Made by a program: the position numbers and the translations under genes. A stretch of 64,000 nt of DNA from contig NC_133774.1 in assembly GCF_003597395.2 (NCBI RefSeq), positions 48,966,440 through 49,030,439 on the forward strand, given 5' to 3'. Shown in pieces: positions 23,501-35,019 of this stretch. Below the pieces are notes generated by a model, which did not search any database, was not told the origin of the DNA, and was given only the letters and a program-made list of their open reading frames with translations. Origin of the DNA: Chelonoidis abingdonii (lineage: Eukaryota; Chordata; Testudines; Testudinidae). The stretch's first letter is position 1. Each line of letters opens with the position of its first letter.

Positions 23501-24299
23501 TGAGGATATAGAAAAAGCAGTTAAGAAACGTTAAAATTTACAGCCTACACCTGGGAAAGAGCCTATGCTTTAAAAGCTTGGAATAAAGTTGGTGTTCATT
23601 TATTCTATTCTGTTGACAAAGATTGTTTTGATTTTAAATTATTACTCACACTTTCCACAGATTGCTTTACTGGACACACCATAGCAAAGCATGTATTAAC
23701 ATGCATTAAATCAATATTTGCTAGACATGGTATTCCTGTAGGAGTAATGTCAGACAACATTTAACAGCTTGCAGGATATGAACTCAAGAAATTTGCAAGA
23801 GACTGAGTTTAAGAATACTACAGAGAGTCCTACATACTCACAGCCAAATGGTCTAGTACAGAAGGGTATACAAATAATAAAGAGGCTATTAAAAAGTGAA
23901 AGCATCTAATTCAGATCCTTACTTGGCATTGCTTAACTATATGGTAGCACCTTTGAGATGTGAGTTGTCTCCGACAGAAATTCTATTTAACAGAAAACTA
24001 AAATGAGACTGCCTAATTTTGTAGAAAATGATGTTAACAATAACCATGATGTAAAAGGGTTGAAGAAAGCTGATAAGAAAAACAAAAAAATGCACTATGA
24101 CTGAGGGTCACAAGAACTAGACCCTTTGCAGCCTCAGGATGTTGTGTATGCATATGATGGGAATTGTTGGGAACAAAAGGCAATATTTACCTGTGCAGTG
24201 GCTCCTAGAGCAGATGAAATAGTCACTCCTGAAGATCAGACTTACCGAAGGAATAGGACACATCTCTCTTTCTTCAAGAATGTATTGTAGGAGGAGGAA
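20591..24299 (+). pseudogene. Ty3/Gypsy retrotransposon, gag-protease-RT-RNase H-integrase, decayed
   Basis: The domains appear in Ty3/Gypsy order. Gag lies at 20684-21060 (LSGNAAHNWKRFQERF, then GESFQEYMLDFKLL). A degraded zinc knuckle follows near 21345-21410, then a protease with LDTGAQANVV (DTGA at 21566-21577). The RT begins about 21845 (ELPMEYQIELIEP, then KKDGTLRLCLDPKELN) and has its YIDD catalytic box at 22367-22378. RNase H remnants lie at 22720-23150. An HHCC-type integrase head lies near 23430-23530 (HLGTEKCRRVRDVLNW). The integrase core has FARHGIPVGVMSDN near 23718-23760. Frames shift many times. A purine-rich tract (24289-24299) marks the 3' end, where a GC-rich repeat replaces the expected LTR. 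Confidence 0.88.
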
Positions 24300-24672
24300 T
24301 AGGGTTGCCAGGTGTCGCGTTTTCGACTGGAATGCCTGGTCAAAAAGGGACCCTGGTGGCTCCAGTCAGCACTGCTGACTGGACTATTAAAAGTCCAGTT
24401 GGCAGTGCAGTGGGGCTATGGCAGGCTCCCTGCCTGCCGTGGCTCCGTAAGGCTCCCAGAAGCAGCAGCACATCCCCGCTCCAGCTCCTAGGCACAGGGG
24501 CAGCCAGAGGGCTCCATATGCTGCTCCCGCCGCAAGCACCAGCTCTGCAGCTCCCATTGGCCAGGAACCAAGGACATAGGAGCCGGAGAGAGGACATGCC
24601 GCTGCTTCTGGGAGCTGCTTGAGGTAAGTGCCACCCAGAGCCTGCAACCCTGACCTCCCACCCACATCCCTT
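24300..24672. mobile_element. GC-rich interspersed DNA repeat, truncated
   Basis: It begins TAGGGTTGCCAGGTGTC and continues through 'ctggtcaaaaagggaccctgg' and GC-rich modules with 'cagctcccattggccaggaac'. I recognise this as a turtle repeat of probable hAT-type origin. No clean right terminus or target duplication is visible, so it is probably truncated near 24672. Confidence 0.6.
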
Positions 24673-26129
24673 AAAACATAAAATCTGTGTGATTTTTTTT
24701 AAATTAGTCACTACATATATTATCTGTATTGCAACATAATCAGACTTCAATTTACAGTATATTGTTTATTGTCTAGGTATCTTGGATAAACAATGATAAC
24801 AATATTTTAAATCGGGCCAAAAATACTTTTCTTTTAACAAAAAGACAGCTTTATGCTTCTACTTTTGCAAACAAAACTCAGTAAATAGGCAGTCTTTGAC
24901 AACAAATATTATGTACCAAGTAAATGAAAATGACTGTTGGGTATTTAGGACCCGTGTTGTGGTGGGAAAACACATTGACTATGCACACAAAATTATTACA
25001 GTCCTCTACATCTTATTTTATTTAATCAAAAAAATAATCAAGGAGTTCAATACAGATTATGATCTTGGTTTACTGTTCACACAGTTCCAGTTTTTAAATG
25101 AAACTGCTTACAATGTTAGAATGAGTGAGAAGGCTCAAAGTTTTATGGCAGGCTTGTGGCTTTAAAGTGCCCAAATGTATCTGAAAAATAAAGTTTATGA
25201 AAATCTTATAAACCCATACACATAAATAGAAATAACAACAGGTCTTGAGGGCCTAAATGACATAGTTAGAATAAAAAGATAACGATACAAAACTGATTCC
25301 TGCTATACCTCACAATGGCCTCTTTTCAGATAAAAACACTATTGTGTCCAGCTCTTTAATCAGTTGACACTTTCTGTCTTCAAAGAATCTGCTCCTGTTA
25401 GACCTCCCCAATGCTGCACCTTACTTGCTTCACACAGAAAATTCTCTTGTTGTTTTCTAAATTATTGTCCATAATGTCTTTTGCATTTTTCTTGTCTGCC
25501 CTTACAGAATAGCAATATGCCAAGGAAGTCCCAACAGTCAGCATTAATGAACCATGACCTTTCTTTCCTGAAATCATGTTTCCTGTCTTTAATCAAGCTG
25601 CTATTTTTAGACACGTTCACATCCGGATCCCGTAAGAATTACCAAGTTTCAACTGATGTGAAACTAAGTGCTCTTTAATATTTTGTTGTAACCTTAGGCT
25701 CTATTTTAAATAATGATGCTGCCATACTAACCATGTCACAGGCTACAAGAATTCTAATAAAGCATCTCTAAAAACTTACCTTACTATTACATGAGGCATA
25801 ATAGTGTCCTATCTGTTGTAGGCTGCTACTCTCCATAGTAATGGGCAGAGCATAGCAGACCTAGCTGCATGGTGGGCACTGAACCATTCTAACAGCAGAG
25901 GATATGATGCCCGACTACAGCCAGTATGGATAAGGAAACATACAGTTGAGTGCAATTTACATAACTTGAAGCAGCATGTAATTCCTTCTCATGTATACCA
26001 CACACAAAGCAGAACAGGTCTCACTATGACCCCTAACTAACAAACTATGCCTTCTTTAGGCCAGAGGGTACCAGCTGTGGTGGTGGCTGATCTCCCAACA
26101 TAATGCTCTTAAGTAGTAAGTTTGGAATA
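24673..26129. other. No gene seen
   Basis: AT-rich sequence. An 89-codon open frame at 24896-25165, followed by AATAAA near 25187, shows no domain I recognise and is not called. Confidence 0.35.
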
Positions 26130-26460
26130 CTGTAGAACCTCAGAGTTATAAACACCAGAGTTATGAACTGACCAGTCAACCACTCACCTCATTTGGAACC
26201 AGAAGCAGGCAACCAGGCAGCATCAGAGACCAAAAAAAAAAAAAAAAAAAAAGCAAAGCAAATACAGTACAGTATGTGTTAAACATAAGCTACTAAAAAA
26301 ATAAAGGGAAAGTCACATATTTCTTCTGCATACTAATGTTTCAAAAATCTAGTATTAAGTCAATGTTCAGTGGTAAACTTTTTAAAGAACAACCATAAAG
26401 TTTTGTTCAGAGTTATGAACAACCTCCATTCCCAACCTGGTCATAACTCTGAGGTTCTAT
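26130..26460. mobile_element. Mariner/Tigger-like MITE (331 bp)
   Basis: The inverted ends are CTGTAGAACCTCAGAGTTAT (from 26130) and ATAACTCTGAGGTTCTAT (to 26460), flanked by TA on both sides (26128-26129 and 26461-26462). A second internal 'cagagttatgaac' pair strengthens the palindrome. An A-tract of about 20 bases lies near 26231. There is no coding sequence. TA duplications fit the Tc1/mariner superfamily. Confidence 0.85.
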
Positions 26461-26462
26461 TA

Positions 26463-27239
26463 TGTTGTGCCTTGCAGGCATGAACATGGGCTGCGGAGCA
26501 AAAGACGAAACCTCCCCATGAGCTCTTCCCCCAACCACAATTGGAGAGCACAGAGCAGTTCTATACCCAAAATCATTACTCAATGGCTATAACAGTAAAT
26601 TCTGAGCAATGGGCATTTTCCTTCTCTCCTCTCTGCATATACCTGTATCTCTATCCAATCTACTTATTTTTTCAGGGATTTCCAGGGCTCTCTATTCCAT
26701 CTGTCATACTTTTTCTCCTCTATTCCCAAACACTATACATCACAGATACACTCTATCCCCTGAGACGACCTGTGCTGACCTTCCTCTTAAGTCTGTTAAT
26801 GTCACTAATTTCTTTATTGCAACACATAGGAATACTATTTGACTCAATAACTCATCAGTCTGAGGATGGCTTTAAGCTAAGTTTCCTACTACAATCAGCA
26901 ATACTAGCCTTTAGCCTTTTGACATTAACTTATGTACAGTGTGACAAAGACTGAAGAAATCAGATATTGAGAGGTTTATAATGATTACAGGCATGTAATC
27001 AGGTACTCACCTCTGACACGTCTCTGAGTGGAAAGGTACGGTATGACAGTCTTTTTCTTGCATGTAGTGCCTTCTGTAGGCTTCTGGCTAACTTTGGTGG
27101 GTCTTCAGTGGCTTGGGCCTCCGGCCAACTCACAAAGTCCAAATGAACCCCTTCTGGGGTATTAGACTGTTTATTTACTAGATTCTTTATCTGCCCACCC
27201 AAGGGTCTTCAGCCTCAGTTCTAGGTCCTTTAAATTCAG
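26463..27239. other. No gene seen
   Basis: A 137-codon open frame (26541-26954) encodes a hydrophobic Leu/Ile-rich string, which is expected from T/C-rich sequence. It is not supported as a gene. Confidence 0.3.
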
Positions 27240-27790
27240 CCCTTTATTCAAGCTCCCAGGTAAGCTTTTGGGGTTTGTGAGAGCACAAAAGGAGTGAAAG
27301 AGCTGCCTGTAGGAGACTTGATGCCTGAAGCAAGCTTGCTAAATGACCTAACCAGAGACACCTGATGTGGGAAGGGAACTGCAAGCAGCTGGTTCCTTAT
27401 AAGAAAGCTGAAGCAGTTGTTTGAGGATGCTGACTCTGGAAAGTCTCCAGGGGAGTCAGCTGTGAGCATGACAGATGCAAGCTGAGCCCTGAGGTAAGTC
27501 ACCCTGTAAGAACTCATAAATAGGGAAAATGACTTGATGAAGGAATCTTTTTGCTCACCCTGGCTCTTGAGGTAAGAGCCTTGCCTTAGGACAGATTTTG
27601 AGACTCTGAATTTTGCTTTTATGTTATTGTCTGAGTAAACTTATGTCCCTATAAGGGTGGTAATTCTACAAGCAAGTGTGTGGAGTCTTCATAAAACAGC
27701 CTGGAACAGGAAGAATAAAAGGTAGGACAGAGACACTTTGGCCACAAGAGGATACATGGGTGTAGCCCACTCAGCTACAGGATTTATGTT
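27240..27790 (+). repeat. Possible LTR-type repeat
   Basis: The composition and words ('aagtctccaggggagtcagc', 'gagtaaacttatgtccctat', 'actttggccacaagagga') resemble Gypsy-type LTR and leader sequence in turtles. No repeat partner, primer site or target duplication is visible, so this is tentative. Confidence 0.3.
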
Positions 27791-28922
27791 AGTTTATCTG
27801 TGGCTGGTAAACAAACCTAGGGTTACCCAATATTCTAGCTTCCAATAGAAGGACCCTATAAAACCACACTTCTCAATGTGGTTAGTTGCTGCTTCTTCCC
27901 TGGGCCTCTTCCTATATTGTCCCTTCATCTTCACCCTTATTCGGAGTTAAGGTTCTTAGGTCATCTCTCCTCCCTGAAAACCCTGCTATGCAAAATGCAG
28001 GCAGAAAACAAACTCTGGCATCCCTCAAGTTCCTTTCTCCAGAGAGGACCCCCCCTCCTTTTTTTTAAATATGTCCTAAACCTGAGGATAAAGGTATCTT
28101 TAATTGCAATGATAAAGTGAAGTAACTATATAGTTACAGTGATAACCAGTCACTATGGCCTGAATTTTAATTTATATTTACTAAACAAGTACAAAAGTGG
28201 ATTGTGCAACACATGTAAAGTCCAAGAAACAGTTGAATATTTGCTATAGCAATGCAGGGAGAATTACACAGATAGAAAGATTCTTTATGAAGAACTGAGA
28301 TGCCTAAAAGTGAAAGAACAGTCTGAAAGGACAGGTGAGAGTTCTGGAAAAGTGAGGTAGCATTAAAAAAGCATTTCTTTGCTCTTTTAAGGATATTTGA
28401 CTGAGTGAGAAGATATAGATTTTTTACTAATGTGAAAACTGCTGTAAATGGCAGTCACAGCTTCATGTGCTGTTACTGAAGAAATTCTCCAGCCTCCATT
28501 TTTGTTTGCCAGATCTCTTTTCTGAACAACAAAGAACTAGTCCATCCTAAGATGGGAGCTGTTGATCTTAAGCATGCTCAGCCCTGAGATAGGGTGCAGA
28601 GTTTAGTCAATTGATAGAAAACCCAGAATTTCCAAGATGGTAACTTGGCAAAAGGCCAACTGTGTGTGTAGGAGTCAGCAGAATCACTCTGAGGTAAACA
28701 ACAGCAGTGAGCATGTGAAAAGTTAATAGCTACTGAGCATGTGCAGTACAGGGTAAGAGAGGTTAGCTAGCTGACAAGTCACAGTGCACTCATGGGGGGA
28801 CATGGATCACTGTTCATGTCACACTCCCCATCAGTTCCTGGGCCGGGGAAGCTAATGATCCAACCAGCAGACCAAATTCAGTGATGAATTGTGATCATGT
28901 TGCGCATATGCTAAGAAGAACC
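27791..28922. other. No gene seen
   Basis: Unassigned sequence. 28560-28800 has purine-rich 'gagcatgtg' words that also occur just right of the hAT insertion, suggesting one older LTR-like repeat split by that hAT. I could not delimit it. Confidence 0.3.
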
Positions 28923-29386
28923 CAGGGCTGGTGCAACCATTTAGTGACCTAGGTGACTGCCTAGGGTGCTAGGATTTGGGGGGCGCCATTTGCTTTGGCA
29001 GAGACCGCAGCAGCCAGATCTTCGACCACCCCGGTCGCCCGCTGGCATTGAGGCAGAGGGAGCTGGGGCAGGAGGGCATGGGGAGGGCTGCCTACAGCAA
29101 ATGTGGGGGTGGGGGGCATGGCATGCAGGGGAACTCCCTGCCCTGCCTCCTCCCCGAGCACACCGTGGCTGCTTCACTTCTCCTGCCTCCCAGGCTTGCG
29201 GTGCCTAAGCTGATTGGAGCTGCAAGCCTGGCAGGCAGGAGAAGTGAAGCAGCCATGGTGTGCTCGGGGAGGAGGCGGGGCAAGGGTGTGCCTCAGGGTG
29301 GGGGGCGTGGAGCTGTCGTGGGGCAGGTGGAAGGGCGCAAGGTCGAAGTTTTGCCTAGGGCATGAAACATCCTTGCACCAGCCCTG
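28923..29386. mobile_element. Non-autonomous hAT element with internal hairpin (464 bp)
   Basis: The ends are CAGGGCTGGTGCAACC and TTGCACCAGCCCTG. A perfect 8-bp duplication gaagaacc flanks it (28915-28922 and 29387-29394). Subterminal 'tgcctagggtgctaggattt' and 'gcctagggcatgaaac' also face each other. The centre holds a roughly 60-bp inverted repeat (29141-29203 against 29221-29285). The ends match the element at 36714-37261, so the two belong to one family. Confidence 0.93.
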
Positions 29387-29394
29387 GAAGAACC

Positions 29395-30450
29395 ACACTC
29401 ATCTGTTACAACTTCTTCAAAAGATCAGATCTGTCAGTCTCTTAGGTAAAGGTTGATATTGAGCATGTGCAAATAAAGTAATTGCTTATACGAATGGGAA
29501 GGTATATTAGGGGAGAGAGTGCAGCATAAAGGCCAGCTGTCAGCAGGCTGAATTGGATTTGGGGAGAGAAAGCCATATGGAAAGGATGGATGAAGGGGAC
29601 TGCTGCAGAGAGAAACAAAGAAAACAAGGGCGGAGCAAGGCTGACTGATCAGAGCAAAGCAGAGTGATCCAAGCTGAGAAGCAGTGGCAGGCAGCACTTA
29701 TAATGGAAAGGAATACCAACAGATATATAAAGTAAGCCTACTATTTTTAATTCTAGTATAGCGTAAGTACAGTGTAGAATAGTATATAGGATTAGCCTGT
29801 GTGTGCTTACAAAAATTCATAATATTCTGTTAATTGCAATTTACCTATGTAAACTTCAGAGCACTTTAAGAACTGCTGTCAGGGGTTTGTTGCAAATGGG
29901 CCAGTTCTAACACTTAGAACCATTTAGCATATATGCTATTGTAGCTTGAATGCTCTTTAAACTTGCAATAAGAGATTTGTGTAAGGGATTTTGTGCCTTA
30001 CTTAGGATTTTTAGAATATACTGTACTAGGGATCATTAATTATCTTAATAAAAAGATACTTTATTTTAGTATAAAGAATACTGCCGATGTCAATTACTTT
30101 CCGAAGGTTATATCTGTATCCTTTATTGTTTTCCTTAACAACCCCGGAAACTTATATCTCAGTAAGGACAGATTAAGGAAGCAACAGGCAGGTCATTTTG
30201 GGGCACCCAAAAATGCATTTTTCAGGTAACAGCTGAGGCTGCTGTGCCATAAAACAAGAGGAAAAGAGAAGATCTCTTTATCTTCCAAGATGGGTGCTCC
30301 AGTGAGGCTTCTCTACGCTGGTCTGGAGAACCACCTTTGCTACTGTTTTCTTCCCACCTCTCTGCTTCTTGGGGCAGCAATACCTCCAGCAGGAGCCAGG
30401 AAGACCTGGTACTGTTGGGAAATAGAGTGTGTGTGTGTTTCATACATTCC
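29395..30450. other. No gene seen
   Basis: Purine-rich sequence to about 29700, then AT-rich. No coding support. Confidence 0.35.
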
Positions 30451-30964
30451 TGTAATGTTATAGATTATTGAGGCCTATGAATGACATGTGCTTGACATGA
30501 ATATGCGTTGCACGTTGGCAACCGAAGCAAGAACTTAAGATTAAGAACTATTTATGCAAAAACAATTCTATGTTTTAGGGAAAATATGGAAAATTAGCAG
30601 AAAAGGAAACAACACCAGCTGGACCGATATAAAATTGTATAAGAACTAGGGGGGGAAATGGCACGCCTTGAATTATGGCAGCCCGCCTAGGATTGTTTCT
30701 TTGGAACTGTGTGGGTAGAAACTTAGTAAACAAAGGCAAAGAACCAATGACGTGACCGAATGGACTATAAATGGTTGCCTATGATTCTTGCAAATTGGAG
30801 TTGTTTGTTGATTTAGAGCCCCATGTGGATATAGATGTGGTTTTTGCCAGCTCCCTGCATCTTATGATTGGAATAAATCTCGAGTGGCCATCGGAACCAG
30901 TCTGATCTTTGGACTCCGGTATAGTATTATATATCAATACTGTGTCTGGTATCTGCCTGCTCCC
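30451..30964 (+). repeat. Probable solo LTR (retroviral type)
   Basis: The promoter layout is typical of a retroviral LTR: CCAAT at 30743-30747, TATAAA near 30766, and a poly(A) signal AATAAA at 30872-30877 about 105 bases further on. Candidate ends are TGTAATG (30451) and about 30964. The 6-bp word cattcc occurs at 30445-30450 and 30965-30970. The inferred right end does not close with CA, so the exact limits are uncertain. No internal viral genes are present. Confidence 0.6.
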
Positions 30965-31079
30965 CATTCCATGGGAAAACTTCTATTGCAGGTCTAAGGA
31001 TACATCCATCACAAGGTGGTGTCACACAATTACACTTTTTTTTGTTATCTCAGAAAATAATTCCCAGTTTTGCCCAATA

Positions 31080-31266
31080 CTTCTACCTCAATATAACACT
31101 ACCTGATATAACACGAATTTTGATATAATGTGGTAAAGCAGCGCTCCGGGGGGGGCAGGGCTGTGCACTCTGGATCAAAGCAAGTTTGATATAGCGCGGT
31201 TTCACCTATAACACGGTAAGATTTTTTTTTGGCTCCTGAGGACAGCGTTATATTGAAGTAGAGGTG
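31080..31266. mobile_element. Mariner/Tigger-like MITE (187 bp)
   Basis: The ends 'cttctacctcaatataac' and 'gttatattgaagtagaggtg' are inverted copies with one small gap. TA flanks both sides (31078-31079 and 31267-31268). The interior carries 'gatataatgtggtaaagc' and 'gatatagcgcggtttcacc'. It is a common turtle repeat type, non-coding. Confidence 0.75.
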
Positions 31267-31268
31267 TA

Positions 31269-34200
31269 CTTGCACAATTCACAATATACTTGCACGATAT
31301 TGTTGAATATCAAGTTCTTGTTTTTTCAAACACCTTTATCCATTTGTAATGTTTTGAAGAGGTAGACTTTTTTGTTTTGAATAAAGTCACACATTTTTAA
31401 AGTGTAATGATCTGTCTAAAATCTGAAATTGTTTTTTAAAATGTAGAACTTTCATTGCTTGTGTAACTTATTAAAAATGGATGATTTCACTCTGCATTTT
31501 CTGCTAGCACACTGGAGATGACATTAGCACACAGTTAGTCTAGTCACTGAAAGATGCATCAATAAGTAATCTAGGCAGTAAATAAAAGGCAACAGAGAAA
31601 ATCTAGTTGCTAGTTAATTTCGAGGCTTGAACTGAAAACAGAATAGAAACAGGAGAGAGTTTAGCCACAAACAGCCCTGTACTTTTCAGGTTTCTTAAGA
31701 CCAGATGTTAAAGCTCTATAATCAGTGAGGGGTGAGAGAAGAAAAGGTTCCAGAGAGTGAGGGCCGCAGCCCTGCAGTCCAAAAACAAAATGCCATTTAG
31801 GAAGCGATTATAATTACAGCTGCTACTGAACTGATAATACTTACTAAGGAAGCTATTTCTACAAGTGAAAAAGCCATCCTAAAGTGACAAGTGAAAGGAA
31901 CTCCCTTTATGGAGGAAAAACTGTGCATAGTTTTAGGGCGGAAGCTTTTCTACAAATGACTGTGAAGACCCACTTAGCACTGGAATTCCATAACAGCAGG
32001 CTCTGGAAGGGATATGAAAAGAACTCATCCCTTTAAACTGTATTTTATCAATTTATTCTTCCCAGGAAATCATGATCAAGATAGAACTGAGAAATGCTAC
32101 CTCTTGGATCAGGTAGGATTGTTGTGATGTGGGCGGGGGGGGGGCAATATATCTACATTTAACTTTCTGGTACTTTTATTTCATTACAAACACCCGTAGG
32201 GGAAATCCTTTCATTTGAACAAGGCTCTGCATTCATAGTCTAAAAGACATGTTTTTATAACTTTGCCTGGGGAAAAATATTTGTTTTGACTTAATTGTGA
32301 ACGATTAATTATGTAAGAGGTAAAGGGAGGTAGGCATGAATGTGCTCCCCATCTCCAGATGGATGATATGTTTATGCATGCTTCAAAGGGAATTCTCATA
32401 CATTAACGTTGCATTGGGCTTTTGTGAATATGTGCTGAGAGAGGAGAATTTAAGACTGTCATAGGAGTTTAAAACTGTAACCTTTATAGTTAATAGAAAA
32501 TAGTTCACCTTCAACTGAATGCTAGCTCTCATATTTTATTTCGTTCTTCTTGCATCTTAGCAGACACTTACTTTAGAATTAGAAATATTCACTACATTTA
32601 TTTTCACAGCTTAAGAGTCCATTCAAAGTAAAAGCACATGAAATGCTTACAGTTCTCCTCCCTGCCTCTTTCCTTTGCCACTGCCCTAGCAAACAGATGC
32701 ACTTTTCCTTATTTCTCCTTTTCCTGGGCCATACTGGGTCATTGTTGCCGTGGCAGTTAGCAGTATTGCTGCTCCTGCTACTCAGCCCAGCACATACAAA
32801 TAAGCAAGCATAAATGTATAGCTGGTCATGTCTGTGTTAAATAAATCTGGTGTGAAACATACTAGTAGTTATGAAATTGTACAGGGTCCTGAAAAATGGA
32901 AGCAGAGAACTAAATGTAAGGTGCTGGTGTTGCGCATCCTCAGTCAATGGCAGCTCCAATTAATGAAAGGTATACTGCTAAAAAATGACGGCAAGTAAAT
33001 GTTTTTGTGTTTGGTATAACTGTATTTAGTGCTTGCTAGAAGCTGGACATGGTGAAGAAACTGGACCAGAGAGTGAAATATTTGTATGAATAAGGAATAC
33101 AGGTAACTCCTGCAGAGTTGAAGGGGACATGTCTTTCCAATATTTTACTATTTTGATCATAGTCCTACAGTCATACTGAGAAGACCAACACATTCAAACT
33201 GCTCTGCTACTTTTTTAAAATATGATTGCATTACTACAGTAAGACCAGTTCTTAAGTGTCATAACAAGAGATTGAGCTGATGTATATTTAAAAAATCAAA
33301 ATACATGTGCTGATAATAGTAGTTTTCAAATTGTGTTGCTAATTGGCTAGTGTCACATCCTGAGAAAAGAAAACTTTGCCAAGAATCTTCAACTAGTAGC
33401 TTGATCAAGAAATAATCAAAGCCAGTTCTTTTCCTAGGAATTTTCACAACAGCTGCTTCCGAGTGTGTTGGTTAATCCACAAATTGTCTAAAACAACCCA
33501 ATACAAACATGCCTCCCACTCCATTATTAATAATTCTTTTAACTTTATTCCAATCAATGTCAAGACACTAGAAATTCTGCCATAATCAATATTGTTGTGC
33601 TCTGTACATCTTATCTACATAAACACACCTTTATCTTCCTCCTTCCTCTCCTGTCTTGTAGGTCTGTAACAATTTCCTATAATCACTTTATTCTATTTTA
33701 ATTAACTCTTTTCTCCCCCAGTCATCAGATAACATATTCCTCTTTTCAGCTATGTCTCATAATAATGTCCTTCCTAAATTTGGCTCATATACCAGTTAAA
33801 TTGTTTTTTCTTTGACTTTTCAAATAGTTCAAAAGCTTTCTATTTAACCACCTACAATGCTATTTTTATGTCGATTGTATGTACAGCACACTACAAGTTA
33901 TTCACATCTTTTTTTTTTTAAATAAAAGATCTTCCCTCTCAGCTTTACAATTCTCTGTGCTTTACTGTTGGGTCCATAACACATTGGATCCAGCTCAGCC
34001 TGGCATAAGCAGACACAGCCCCCATTTAATTTAATTGGAATTGTACCAGCTTAATCCAGAAATTTGGCCCATTCATATCAGTGTTTTCATAAGTGGCTGT
34101 TGATTTGGGGCACCCAGACTGAGAAAGATTGGGCTTGATTACCAGAAGCTCTGAGGACCCTTAACTCCAGCTGAAGTCAAGAGAAGTTAAGCTCAAAGTG

Positions 34201-35019
34201 GCTCCAGCTTCACTTGCCAAAACATAATGAGCTGAAGAAGAGTTCTGTGTAAGCTTGAAAGCTTGCCTCTCACCAACAGCAATTGGCCCAGTAAGAGATT
34301 ACCTCACCTATCTTGTCACCCCAAAACAGAGGAATACAAAATCAATGGCTGCTTTTGAAAATTTGCCTGCAGGTCACTTTTATATAAATTCTAGCAACTC
34401 TTGTATTCAGTCAGAAATCTGGTCATTACAGAGAAAAGGAGTGTTTCTGTATAAATGGGTAGAATTCTTCCATTAATTAGGTGGCAGAAAGTTTTTAAGC
34501 AACAAAAATATTGTAATCCTTAATATTTTAGATGTTATAAATGTTCACGATTATAACACGGGATCATCTCATTAAATGATTTTTTTACTTTGAGATAATC
34601 TTAAAAGAGGGCATATTTAATCAGTCTTAACCTGTATTTCCACCATACCAGTTCCTAGGGACCACTTGACTTCATTTGAAGAGCTTTGGAAAGAAAGATT
34701 CTCAGCTTTGACATTTTAACATCTTTATCACCGTACTAGTAAGAGAGAAGACTCTTCCCCCTATCAGTAGCTGATAAAATTGTAAGAAATCTTGGGGAAA
34801 ATCAAATAAATTTAGTATTGGTAAAACACACTAGTCTCACCCTTTTTATTTTGACACAGGCAGAAAAAAGTTCTCTAACCCAAATTCTAGAAATTTTTTT
34901 ACAGATCCAAAATGCATCATAAACACTGCTTTGTGAACTTGCAGCCCAGGAGAGAGGGCACTAAGGTAGCTATAAAGCACACTCTCGATCCTGGGGTGTT
35001 CCTATCCTCTCTCCAAAGG
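31269..35019. other. Long AT-rich stretch without a recognisable gene
   Basis: About 3.7 kb with no coding signal. 33975-34075 ('ggatccagctcagcctggcataagc...ttaatccagaaatttggccc') and 34120-34205 resemble palindromic MITE halves. A G-run lies near 32133. The rest is unassigned intergenic sequence. Confidence 0.4.

Noticed and set aside
24896..25165. 89-codon open frame followed by AATAAA
   Set aside because: Low-complexity AT-rich sequence; a poly(A) word nearby is common by chance and no domain is recognisable.
26541..26954. 137-codon hydrophobic open frame that could look like a small membrane protein
   Set aside because: The hydrophobicity follows from T/C-rich DNA; no start context, splice sites or homology that I can point to.
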